Of a DNA stretch of 64,000 nt, positions 36,069 to 44,309 are shown piece by piece. Source of the stretch: DASUPK01 sp963736685 (GTDB lineage: Bacteria; Actinomycetota; Thermoleophilia; Solirubrobacterales; 70-9). Under the pieces are notes generated by a model. The model was not told where the DNA came from, made no database searches, and saw only the letters and a program-made list of their open reading frames with translations. The translations under genes and the position numbers were made by a program. The stretch spans positions 124,001 to 188,000 of the forward strand of contig CAVTPZ010000015.1 of assembly GCA_963736685.1 (NCBI GenBank), written 5' to 3'. Within the stretch, counting starts at the first letter, position 1; the number at the start of each line of letters is the position of its first letter.

Positions 36069-36081
36069 GCTTTCGGAGCGT

Positions 36082-36153
36082 TGCGGGCTGGTGTAATTGG
36101 CAACACGTGCGCCTCTGGAGCGCAAATTCGGGGTTCAAGTCCCTGGCCCGCAG
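36082..36153 (+). tRNA. tRNA-Gln (anticodon CTG)
   Basis: 72 bases fold as a full cloverleaf. Acceptor TGCGGGC pairs with GCCCGCA; D stem GTGT/ACAC; anticodon stem TGCGC/GCGCA with loop CTCTGGA giving anticodon CTG; variable loop AATT; T stem CGGGG/CCCTG with TTCAAGT loop. The discriminator is G and CCA is not encoded. It begins only 13 bases after the stop of the oxidoreductase gene. Confidence 0.93.
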
Positions 36154-36232
36154 TTAGGTGAGTCGGCAGTTGCCGGCTCTTTCTGGTTTGCAGGGGATTC
36201 CCGTCCGGTTCTGGTGCGAACATACGTTCGAT

Positions 36233-36982
36233 ATGGGACGTCAGGACTGGGCAAGGATCGGTCGCTTCTACGAGGAAGGGCACACGGTCTTCGAGACCTG
36301 CAACCGCTTCGGAATCTCGGCGCGACAGTGGCAGCACGCAGTCGCTGACGGGTGGGTGTCCGAGCCATCGTTTCCCCCGATGCGCCCCTCGGAGAAACGA
36401 GAGGTGATCGCTCGCCTATTCGACGAGGGATACAGCCAAGCGATGATCGCGGCCGAACTGGGTCTCTCGAAGGCGACCGTCAGCTATCACGCGCGACGGA
36501 TTGGACTCCCCGTTCATGACGAATTCGGCCGCCGGTACGACTGGGATGAGATTCAGCGAGCGCATGACGAGGGCATGCGCGCAGTTGAGTGTTGTCGTCA
36601 CTTTGGCTTTTCAAAGGCAACCTGATGCAAGGCCGTCGCAACAGGACGCGTTCAGTCACGGTCACATCTGATCCCGCTCGATGAGCTGCTTGTCAAGGGA
36701 CGTCGAACGAACCGGTCCCACCTGAAGAGCCGGCTCCTTGCTGCGGGAGTCAAAGAGAACAAGTGCGAGATCTGCGGGATCTCGACTTGGGTGGGGCAGC
36801 CTCTGAATGCCCAGCTGCATCACAGAAATGGCGACGGCACCGACAATCGCCTTGAGAACATTCAGTTCCTCTGCGCGAATTGCCACTCCCAGACTGAAAC
36901 GTACGGAGGGCGGAATGGACATCGAAGGCCGGATCGGCACCTGCGGCTGGTCGGGCCTGAGCAGAGCGAGGAAGCGGCGTAG
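36233..36982 (+). pseudogene. HNH endonuclease with HTH repeats, interrupted by in-frame TGA
   Basis: In one frame, 36233-36622 encodes a protein with helix-turn-helix-like repeats (YEEGHTVFETCNRFGISARQW, and DEGYSQAMIAAELGLSKATV). After TGA at 36623-36625 the same frame continues to 36982 with a good HNH nuclease: CEICG, LHHRNGDGTDNRLENIQ and CANCHSQT. By comparison with the first repeat (SARQWQHAVADG versus SKAT-stop-CKAVATG), the TGA replaces an expected Trp TGG. The gene sits 79 bp downstream of tRNA-Gln and is less GC-rich than its neighbours, fitting a mobile nuclease. It is probably inactive unless the stop is read through. Confidence 0.75.
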
Positions 36983-37017
36983 TTCCGTTTCACATCCTTG
37001 CTACCTTGCGCGGCCGT

Positions 37018-37719
37018 ATGTGGCGTCCGAGGCACCTGATCGTCCTCGTCGCGGCCGTGGGCTCGGTGGCAGCTCTTTCCGCCTGCGGCGGTGACAGCTC
37101 CCCCGAGACGCCCATCGTCGTCCCGACCGAGACGACCCAGCAGACCGCGAGCAAGGCTCAGTTCATCACCCAGGCGGACTCGATCTGCGCCGAGGCCAAC
37201 TCCTCGATCGAGCAGTTCGCAGCCGCCGGCCAGGGTGAGAGCGAGGCCGCCCAGATCGCCCAGATCCGCCAGGGCGTCATCGACAGCATCAACCAGCTCA
37301 ACCCGCCGAGCGACACGAACCTCGACGCCTTCCTGAAGGCGATGGCGGATCAGGTTTCCGCCGGGCAGAAGATCGGCCTGGCGGTCCAGCGCGGCGAGGA
37401 TCCGACCCAATTCGAGACCGAGCTCGACAGCGCCAAGTCAGACGCCGCGACGGCGGCCTCGTCCTACGGCTTCAAGGACTGCGGCTCCGAGATCAACGGC
37501 TCAAGCTCGACGTCGAGCCCCTCGAGCTCGAGCAGCTCAAGCTCCAGCAGCAGCGGCGGCACGGTTACCCCCAGCGCTCCCAGCAGCTCGGGTGGCACCT
37601 CCGGTGGCACCTCCGGTGGCACCTCGGGCAGCTCCGGGACGAGCGGCAGCAGCGGCACCAGCGGCAGCTCCGGCTCGTCCGGCGGATCCAGCGGATCCGG
37701 CGGGATTGCTCCGGGCTAG
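37018..37719 (+). CDS. Lipoprotein with Ser/Gly-rich tail
   Basis: 233 residues from ATG 37018. Signal LIVLVAAVGSVAALSACGGD has a clear lipobox (LSAC). The central part (residues about 45-155) is a small helical domain with two cysteines in ICAEAN and KDCGSE that may pair. The rest is low-complexity Ser then Gly/Thr/Ser repeats, likely a flexible surface stalk. No family assigned. It is convergent with the ABC exporter genes. Confidence 0.8.
   Translation: MWRPRHLIVLVAAVGSVAALSACGGDSSPETPIVVPTETTQQTASKAQFITQADSICAEANSSIEQFAAAGQGESEAAQIAQIRQGVIDSINQLNPPSDTNLDAFLKAMADQVSAGQKIGLAVQRGEDPTQFETELDSAKSDAATAASSYGFKDCGSEINGSSSTSSPSSSSSSSSSSSGGTVTPSAPSSSGGTSGGTSGGTSGSSGTSGSSGTSGSSGSSGGSSGSGGIAPG
37591..37626 (+). 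repeat. 12-bp tandem repeat encoding Gly-Gly-Thr-Ser
   Basis: Three tandem copies of GGTGGCACCTCC (last base of the third is G). They code for part of the Gly/Thr/Ser stalk of the lipoprotein, and copy number could change by slippage. Confidence 0.8.
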
Positions 37720-37807
37720 CTACGCAGCGTTCCCGACGGGACGGCTTCGCCATCAGATCGGGGCCACAAAGCGGCCGCCCCACATAAGTCGCTCCGGGCT
37801 TCGCCCT

Positions 37808-37826
37808 CCGCTCCAAAGTGGAGCGG
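37808..37826. terminator. Hairpin between convergent genes
   Basis: CCGCTCCA (37808-37815), loop AAG, TGGAGCGG (37819-37826): a perfect 8-bp stem in the 118-bp gap between the lipoprotein and the reverse-strand ABC exporter. No T-run follows on either strand, so termination is likely weak or Rho-assisted. Confidence 0.4.
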
Positions 37827-37837
37827 CCTGGTGGCCG

Positions 37838-39733
37838 CTACGCCGCCGCCAAATCCGCCCAGGTTCCGTACAGCTCGGCGTAGCGGCCGCCGGCTGCGAT
37901 CAGCTCGTCGTGCGTGCCGCTTTCCCTGATCCGCCCGTTCTCCAGCACCGCGATCCGATCGGCGCCGCGAATCGTCGAAAGCCGGTGGGCGATCACGATC
38001 GCCGTCCGGCCTTGGAGCAGCCGCTCCAGTCCCAGCTCGATCGTCCGCTCGGTCCGTACGTCGACGTTGGAGGTCGCCTCGTCGAGGATCAGGATGCGCG
38101 GCTCCGCCAGCAGCGCCCGCGCGAAGGCGATCAGCTGGCGCTGTCCCGCTGACAGAGACACGCCCCGTTCTCCGACCTCCGTATCGAAGCCCTCCGGCAT
38201 CCGACGAATGAATTCGCCGGCGCCGATCGCGTCCGCGGCTGCCTCGATCTCCTCGTCCGACGCTTCGGGCCGCCCGAAAGCGATGTTCTCGCGCACGGTG
38301 CCAGAAAACAGAAAACCTTCCTGCGGCACGATGCCGAGCTGGCTCCGGAGGCAGGTCGAGCTCAGATCACGCAGATCGTTGCCGTCCACCAGCACCCGGC
38401 CCCTCTGCGGGTCATAGAAGCGAGAGACCAACTTGGCGAACGTCGACTTGCCCGCGCCGGTCTCCCCGACCAGGGCCAGCGTCTGGCCGGCGGGCACGTG
38501 AATCGAGACGTCCTCGAGCGCCCAGGCCGCATCGTCCTCCTCCTCGTCGGGACCCGTCTCGATCTTCCCGCTCGATCGCTTCAGCCCGGCGGTCCGGTCC
38601 AGACCATACGAGAACCAGACGTGATCCATCTCGATCTCGCCCCGGAGCGTCCCGGGATCGAGCGCATCCGGCTTGTCGACCATGTCCGGCTCGGTGTCGA
38701 GCAGGTCGAAGATCTTGTCCAGGGCGGCCATGCCCTGCTGGTAGGTCGTGTAGAGGTTGGAGAGCTGCTGGATCGGGTCGAAGAAGGTGGAGAGATAGCC
38801 GACGAACGCGACCACGATCCCGATCTGCGCGTTCCGGGCGCTCTCCGTGGCGAGATCGAGCGCCTGATAGCCGCCGTAGAGCAGGATCACCGCGGTGCCG
38901 ATCGCCGAGAGCAGCTCGACGGCGGGGAAATACGAGGCATTCAGATAGACGGTCTTCAGGTTCGCCTGGCGGTTGAGCTCGTTGAGCTCCGCCATCCGAT
39001 CCACGTGGCGGCGCTCCTGCGCGAAGCTGCGCACGACCCGCACGCCGCTCAGGGTCTCCTGCAGATACGCGGTCACCTCGGCGATGCGCTCACGGGTGAT
39101 CCGGTAGGCACTGGCGGCGACGATGCGGAAGACCAGGCTCGCGATCGCCAGCAGCGGCAGCGTCAGGAAGACCACCAACGCCAACTGGACGTCCGCGATC
39201 AGCATGATCACGACGACGCCCACCAGGGTCAGGGTGCTGGAGAAGAGAGTCACCACGCCGGTGCTGATCAGCTGATCGAGGGCGTCGACGTCATTCGTGA
39301 TCCGCGAGATCAGCACGCCGGGCCGGTTGCGCGTGAAGAAGCCGATCGACATCTGCTGGAGGTGGGTGAAGATCCGAATGCGCAGGTCCTGGAGCGCCCG
39401 CTCGCCGACCCAGCCGACCAGATACGTCTGCAGATAGCTGGTCCCCCAGCCGACCAGGGCCGCTCCCATGAAGGCCACGATGATCAGCACAAGCGCGTTC
39501 GTGTCCCCGTTCAGGGAGACGTGCACCGCCTGGCCGACCAGATACGGCGGCGCCAGCGTCGCCCCGGTGGCGAGGATGAGCGCGCCGAACATCATCAGGA
39601 CCTGCTTCCGGTACGGCCGAAGCAGCGAGAGCAGCCAGCGCACCTTGCGCCAGCGGCCATCGTCGCCGCGGATCAGCGCCCAGAGCGACCGGAAGAGAGC
39701 CAGGAAGTTTCCTGCGCCGTTCGATTCGTTCAC
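37838..39733 (-). CDS. ABC exporter half-transporter, canonical ATPase site
   Basis: 631 residues: six membrane helices then an ATPase. Walker A LVGETGAGKSTFAKL, signature VSLSAGQRQL and Walker B LILDEATSNVD with the catalytic Glu. It is coupled to the upstream half-transporter by a GTGA overlap, which implies a heterodimer exporting a lipid, peptide or drug. A Glu/Asp-rich insert of about 25 residues (around residue 390) precedes Walker A. Confidence 0.93.
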   Translation of the reverse strand: MNESNGAGNFLALFRSLWALIRGDDGRWRKVRWLLSLLRPYRKQVLMMFGALILATGATLAPPYLVGQAVHVSLNGDTNALVLIIVAFMGAALVGWGTSYLQTYLVGWVGERALQDLRIRIFTHLQQMSIGFFTRNRPGVLISRITNDVDALDQLISTGVVTLFSSTLTLVGVVVIMLIADVQLALVVFLTLPLLAIASLVFRIVAASAYRITRERIAEVTAYLQETLSGVRVVRSFAQERRHVDRMAELNELNRQANLKTVYLNASYFPAVELLSAIGTAVILLYGGYQALDLATESARNAQIGIVVAFVGYLSTFFDPIQQLSNLYTTYQQGMAALDKIFDLLDTEPDMVDKPDALDPGTLRGEIEMDHVWFSYGLDRTAGLKRSSGKIETGPDEEEDDAAWALEDVSIHVPAGQTLALVGETGAGKSTFAKLVSRFYDPQRGRVLVDGNDLRDLSSTCLRSQLGIVPQEGFLFSGTVRENIAFGRPEASDEEIEAAADAIGAGEFIRRMPEGFDTEVGERGVSLSAGQRQLIAFARALLAEPRILILDEATSNVDVRTERTIELGLERLLQGRTAIVIAHRLSTIRGADRIAVLENGRIRESGTHDELIAAGGRYAELYGTWADLAAA

Positions 39734-41499
39734 AGCTTCGCCAACTCCTCTCGCTCCTCGAGGTCCCGCTGCAGGTAGACCGAGTCCTCCAGCCCCTTCT
39801 CGGCGATCTCCTCGTAGAGAGGACAGCGCTCGAGCAGCTCGTCATGCGTCCCGCGGTCGACGATCCGCCCACGGTCGAGCACCACGATCTCGTCGGCCAG
39901 CGAGATGGTGGAGAGGCGGTGCGCCACGATGAACGTGGTTCGGTCCTTCATCGCCTCGCGCAGCCCCTCCTTGATCTGGGCCTCGGTCCGCGCGTCCACC
40001 GACGATGTGGCGTCGTCCAGGATCAGGATTCGCGGCTCGGCCAGCAACGCCCGCGCGATGGCGATGCGCTGTCGCTGCCCGCCAGAGAGGGTCAACCCCC
40101 GCTCGCCGATCACCGTGTCGTAGCCGTCCGGAAGCCGGGTGATGAAGTCGTGCGCCTGGGCCCGCTTCGCCGCCGCCTCGATCTGCTCCTCGGTGGTCTC
40201 CGGCTTCGCGTAGGCGATGTTGCCCGAGACCGTGTCCGAGAACAGGAAGCTGTCGTCGGCGACGAAGGCGATCTCGGAGCGCAACGACGCCAGGTCGACG
40301 TCCTTGATGTCGGCCCCATCGATCACCACCCTGCCCTCGCTCGGGTCATAGAGCCGCGCCAGCAGCCCGACCAGGCTCGTCTTGCCGGCTGCCGTCGGGC
40401 CGACGAGCGCCACCGTCCGGCCCGGCTCCACCTCGAGGTCGATGCCGCTCAGCGCCGGAGGCCCACCGTCGTACCGGAGCGTCACCCGCTGGAGCGACAC
40501 CTGGCCGCGGCCCGCCGGCAGCGGCGGCGCTCCGGGCGCGCTCTCCATGGACGGTTGGCGGTCGAGGATCTCGAACATCCGGTTGCCCGACGCGACGGCG
40601 CGCTGGGCCATGCTCAGCGACATGCCCAGCCAGCGCACCGGGCCGGAGAGCAGCACGACGTAGGCGTAGAAGGCGGTCAGGTGACCGGCATTGGTGTGGC
40701 CGTGGATGATCTGCAGGCCGCCCACCAGCAGCACCGCCGCGAGCCCGATGTTGGGCAGGAACCCCATCAACGGCGTGTAGAAGGCCTGCAGCCGCGTCGA
40801 GACCATGCTCTGCTCGAAGACGCGGTTGACGGCGTGGGTAAAGCGACCGAGCACGTGCCGTTCCCGCGCGAACGCCTTGACGATGCGGATCCCGGAGATG
40901 TTCTCCTCGGCGTTCGCCGTCACCTCGCCGATGCGCTGCTGCACCTCCTGCTCCGCGGGCCGGTTCCGGCGGCTGTAGCGGGTGGCGGTGACCACCAGGA
41001 ACGGCACCGGCGCCAGGGCCAACAGAGCGAGGATCGGGTCCAGCACCAACATCGCCGCGGCCGCGAACAGGATGGTCAGCGCGCTCTGGCTCACCCAGAT
41101 CAGCCCGTAGCCTAGGAAGAAGCGAATCGACTGCAGGTCGACCGTCGCGCGCGACATCAGCTGGCCGGTCTGCTGGGTGTCGAAGAATCCGAGCTCGAGC
41201 TTCTGCAGGTGCTCGTAGAAGACCTGGCGCAGGTCGAACTCGACGGCCAGCGAGACCTTGCCGGCGATCAGCCGCCTCCCGACGGTCAGCAGCAGCCTGA
41301 GGATTCCCGCACCCAGCAGGGCCAGGGCCAGCGGCAGGATGTCGTCCCGCCGCTCATTCTCGATCGCGTTGACGGCCCCGCCGATGAGCAGCGGAATCAG
41401 GACGGTCATGCCCATCGCCAGCCAGGCGAGCAGCAGCGAGCCGATCAGCTGACGGCGATACGGACGCAGAAAACCCAACAGGCGACGGAAAGTCGGCAC
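39730..41499 (-). CDS. ABC exporter half-transporter, degenerate ATPase site
   Basis: 589 residues from GTG 41499 (PTFRRLLGFLRPYRRQL). Six membrane helices, then Walker A LVGPTAAGKTSLVG, signature LTLSGGQRQR and Walker B LILDDATSSVD. The expected catalytic Glu is Asp, as in the degenerate site of heterodimeric exporters such as TM287/288. The frame upstream of 41499 is open for another 1000 bases but is only the shadow of the divergent genes. First gene of the exporter operon. Confidence 0.92.
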   Translation of the reverse strand: MPTFRRLLGFLRPYRRQLIGSLLLAWLAMGMTVLIPLLIGGAVNAIENERRDDILPLALALLGAGILRLLLTVGRRLIAGKVSLAVEFDLRQVFYEHLQKLELGFFDTQQTGQLMSRATVDLQSIRFFLGYGLIWVSQSALTILFAAAAMLVLDPILALLALAPVPFLVVTATRYSRRNRPAEQEVQQRIGEVTANAEENISGIRIVKAFARERHVLGRFTHAVNRVFEQSMVSTRLQAFYTPLMGFLPNIGLAAVLLVGGLQIIHGHTNAGHLTAFYAYVVLLSGPVRWLGMSLSMAQRAVASGNRMFEILDRQPSMESAPGAPPLPAGRGQVSLQRVTLRYDGGPPALSGIDLEVEPGRTVALVGPTAAGKTSLVGLLARLYDPSEGRVVIDGADIKDVDLASLRSEIAFVADDSFLFSDTVSGNIAYAKPETTEEQIEAAAKRAQAHDFITRLPDGYDTVIGERGLTLSGGQRQRIAIARALLAEPRILILDDATSSVDARTEAQIKEGLREAMKDRTTFIVAHRLSTISLADEIVVLDRGRIVDRGTHDELLERCPLYEEIAEKGLEDSVYLQRDLEEREELAKL

Positions 41500-41568
41500 A
41501 CACCGACTATACAAAGTGAAGTAACGAGCTCTTGCAGCCTCTCCCCGCGGCTTCACTACTCTGAATCC

Positions 41569-42132
41569 GTGGTCCGCGAGCTGATCAACTGGCCGATCTC
41601 GATGGCGCGCGCGGCGATCGAGCTGCCGCGAGCGATGGAGCGCAGCATCCGCGAGGCCAACGACCTGATGGAGGTCTCCCGCGAGCAGCTGGAGGTGATG
41701 CGACGGCAGGCCGACGAGGCGCTCGAACAGGCCGAGCGGATGAACGAGCTGCTCGGCCGCGTCGTCAGGCTGACAGAGCCCCTCGAGCGTGCCCAGCGGG
41801 GCGGGGTGTTCGTGGCCGAGGGACTGAAGCGCGCGATCTTCGGGGCGGAGGTGGCCGCGGCCCACGCGGAGGAGGCCGCCGAGGAGGCGGAGAAGGCCGC
41901 GGAGCAGGCAGAGGAAGCCGCCGGGGAGGCCGACGCTAGAAGCGGAGCGGTGAGTGCCCCGGCCGCCGGCCTCTGCGACCGCTGCCGGCACCAACGCTTG
42001 ATCCGGAACACTCGCGGTTCGGTCTTCTCGCTCTGCGAGCGCTCCAAGACCGACCCTGATTTCCCCCGTTACCCCCGGCTGCCGGTCACCAGCTGCAGCG
42101 GTTTTCAGCAGCGAGAGGGGGGTAATGGCTGA
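41569..42132 (+). CDS. Coiled-coil protein with C-terminal cysteine cluster
   Basis: 187 residues from GTG 41569. Residues 1-130 are helical with an Ala/Glu-rich coiled coil (EEAEKAAEQAEEAAGEA). Residues 137-187 are a different module with CDRCRHQR, SLCERSKTD and PVTSCSGFQ: four or more conserved-looking cysteines, probably a small metal-binding domain seen as a stand-alone protein in other bacteria. The junction lies at ADARSGAV, where an in-frame GTG (41950) could allow separate translation. Function unknown. Confidence 0.7.
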   Translation: MVRELINWPISMARAAIELPRAMERSIREANDLMEVSREQLEVMRRQADEALEQAERMNELLGRVVRLTEPLERAQRGGVFVAEGLKRAIFGAEVAAAHAEEAAEEAEKAAEQAEEAAGEADARSGAVSAPAAGLCDRCRHQRLIRNTRGSVFSLCERSKTDPDFPRYPRLPVTSCSGFQQREGGNG

Positions 42133-42626
42133 GGGACCAGGTGATCTGCGACCGATGTCGATGGGGAATCTGAAAGCTGCGGGGCTGACTGTGCTCGCCC
42201 TGGCGACCCTTGGCCTCTCGGCATGTGGCTCGGGCGGAGGGGGGACGACGGTCGCCGCGCCCCCGCCCATCGCAGCCGCCACGGCCGGCCACCTCGCCAA
42301 GCTCAGCGACCGCGTCGCCTCCGACCTCGGCTCGGGCGACACCTGCCACGCGGCGCACGCCGCCGATGACCTGCGAGCGGCCGTGGAGGAGGCCGACATC
42401 CCACGGTCGATGCGCCCGGGTGTCGATGCCGTCGCCGGCCGGCTCGTCGACGAGGTCAACTGCCCGCCGCCACCGCCTCCTCCACCACCCGAGCCCAAGA
42501 AGAAGCCGAAGGACGAGCATCTAGACGAACACCACGGAGATCAGCACTGTCGTGCCGCCGGGCCACTCGAAGCACGGCGGCTTCGGGCCGCCCGGGCACG
42601 CGAAGCTGAACGGGGAGCCGGAATGA
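42125..42626 (+). CDS. Small lipoprotein, probable frameshift near its end
   Basis: ATG 42125 follows GAGAGGGGGG. A signal (LTVLALATLGLSACGSGG) has a lipobox. The mature part contains paired cysteines (DTCHAAHAADDL, DEVNCPP) and a nine-Pro run followed by EPKKKPKDEH. In this frame the end becomes His/Arg/Ala-rich; skipping one base near 42525 gives TNTTEISTVVPPGHSKHGG and a stop (TGA 42624-42626) that overlaps the kinase ATG. The second reading is favoured. Confidence 0.65.
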
Positions 42627-43688
42627 CCCGGCACCTCGGCGACCGCTACGAGCTCGGGGCCCGTCTCGGCCACGGCGGCATGGCGACGGTCTACGGCGCT
42701 CGTGACACCAAGCTCGACCGAGACGTGGCGATCAAGCTCCTCGCTGACAACTTCGCCGGCGACGACGAGGTGCGCCGCCGCTTCTCGCGCGAGGCGCGGC
42801 TCGCCGCGAAGCTCGATCACCCGAACATCGTCCAGGTATTCGACGTGGGCGAGGACGAGGACAGGCCCTACATCGTCATGGAGCAGGTCGAGGGCGGCAC
42901 GCTCGGCGATCGCCTCGACGGCCGTCGTCGCTCGATTCCAGGAGACGAGGCGGTAGGGCTGCTCTGCCAGCTCTGCGATGGACTCGGCCACGCCCATGCG
43001 AAGAAGCTCGTCCATCGCGACATCAAGCCCCAGAACCTGCTCGTCCGCACCTCCGACGGCTGCCTCAAGATCACCGACTTCGGGATCGCCAGGGCGGCCG
43101 AGGAGACCACGCGCCTGACCCAGGCCGGCAAGGTGATCGGGACCGAGCGATACATGGCGCCCGAGCAGCTCGCCGACGGCAGGATCACGCCGGCCGCCGA
43201 CGTCTACGCCTGTGGAGTCGTGGCCGACGAACTGCTGCCCCAGTCGAGGTCACCCGAGCTCCGGGAGATCGTCGAGCGCTGCATGAGCGAGGACCCGTCC
43301 GACCGCTTCCCGGATGCTCGCTCCCTCGGCGAAGCTCTCGCGACCGCTAACGGGAACGGGCAGGCCGGAGCGGTCCGCCGGATTCGCTCCCAGACCCGGC
43401 CCACCCGCCGGCTTCCTCCGACCGGTCCCGTCACCAGCAGCTGGCCCGCTCCAGCCGGAGATCGCAAGGCGCCACCGTTCCGTCGCCAGGCGGATCGCGG
43501 CGGTCGTGGCGGCATTGGCGATCGTCGCGGGCGGCGTGCTGATCGCGACGAACTCGGGCGACTCGGGGTCGCCGGGCGCGAACGTGGTCAAGCAGCGGCC
43601 GGCGCCCGCCGCGTCGGTCCCGACCCGCGGCGATCCCGCGCAACAGGCGCGAGAGCTCGCGGACTTCTTCCGCGCCCAGTCTCGCTGA
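42623..43688 (+). CDS. Membrane-anchored Ser/Thr protein kinase (PknB-like), frameshifted after kinase domain
   Basis: Kinase domain at residues 8-265 from ATG 42623: glycine loop LGHGGMATVYGA, VAIKLL, catalytic HRDIKPQNLL, DFGIA and YMAPEQLA. The C-lobe is about 35 residues shorter than PknB, as DVYACGVVADELLPQ runs straight into SRSPELREIVERCM. Between about 43390 and 43490 the frame changes; after skipping one base the chain continues through a membrane helix (IAAVVAALAIVAGGVLIA) to TGA 43686-43688. It would phosphorylate cytosolic targets in response to an external signal. Coupled to the lipoprotein by ATGA. Confidence 0.85.
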
Positions 43689-43919
43689 CTACGGGGTCGT
43701 CTTCGGGACGGGAGCCGTAGGCGTGGGCGCCTTAGCCGTGGTCGTCGGTGCCGGCGTGGTGGTCGTCGGAGGAGTGGTCGTGGTGGCCGCTGTGGTCGGC
43801 GGATGAACGGCAGGCTCGGACTTCTCGCCGCAACCCGACACCGCGACGGCGCCGAGCGCTCCCGCCACCAGCACCACCGGCAGCAGCCGCCGCCGAATCG
43901 CCTCAGACTCCGTGATCAC
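43689..43919 (-). CDS. Small Thr/Pro-rich lipoprotein
   Basis: 76 residues. Signal LLPVVLVAGALGAVAVSGC ends in a lipobox (VSGC); the rest is a Thr/Pro/Ala run (TTTTPPTTTTPAPTTT) suited to an extended wall-spanning stalk. It is tail-to-tail with the kinase gene, which ends one base away. Confidence 0.6.
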   Translation of the reverse strand: MITESEAIRRRLLPVVLVAGALGAVAVSGCGEKSEPAVHPPTTAATTTTPPTTTTPAPTTTAKAPTPTAPVPKTTP

Positions 43920-43946
43920 CGCGGGGACGGTAACGAAGCCCGCTGA

Positions 43947-44309
43947 TCAGCGGAACTCGACCTCGGCGAGCGGGCTTCGGGCCACCCACTCCTCCAGATC
44001 GCCCGATCCGCGGCCAAGGTCGTCCAGGATTCCGGCGATCACCTCACGGCGCTCGGCCTCGGCGGTGATCGGGCGGGCCACCGCCGGCAGGTCCGCCTGG
44101 GCGCTGCCCTTCAGGTGAAAGACGAACTTGGGATCTACGAGCAGATTTGCGTACCAGTCGCGCGTCCCGGGCGACCCGCTCAGGAAGGTCCTTCCCCCGT
44201 AGCGGTAGCGCCAGATCTCGATCCGCCGGGGCTGGCCGCTGTTGCGACCGGTTGTGGTGATGTCGACCGTGCGGTCGTTCTCGAGCGCCCGCTGAACCGC
44301 TTCGTCCAA
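43947..44309 (-). CDS. F420/deazaflavin-dependent nitroreductase family (DDN/DUF385) protein
   Basis: 120 residues. TTGRNSGQPRRIEIW and FLSGSPGTRDWYANLLVDP match the split-barrel DDN-like F420 enzymes (conserved TxGRxSGxPR, and SPGxxDWYxNL). Such proteins use reduced F420 to reduce substrates. The next gene downstream (the exporter) stops... its stop codon is adjacent: the exporter gene begins upstream on the same strand and ends one base before this start, so the two are likely co-transcribed. Confidence 0.88.
   Translation of the reverse strand: MDEAVQRALENDRTVDITTTGRNSGQPRRIEIWRYRYGGRTFLSGSPGTRDWYANLLVDPKFVFHLKGSAQADLPAVARPITAEAERREVIAGILDDLGRGSGDLEEWVARSPLAEVEFR

Noticed and set aside
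36623..36625. TGA as selenocysteine or programmed read-through
   Set aside because: Comparison with the internal repeat predicts Trp, the next codon is Cys and no SECIS-like hairpin is evident; a nonsense mutation is simpler.
41500..42498. Extension of the ABC exporter frame upstream of 41499
   Set aside because: The extra residues are Pro/Arg/Gly-rich antisense of the forward genes and no homologous domain is seen.
12390..43688. Programmed +1 frameshifting as cause of the broken genes
   Set aside because: The sites share no slippery motif or common downstream structure and occur in unrelated genes.
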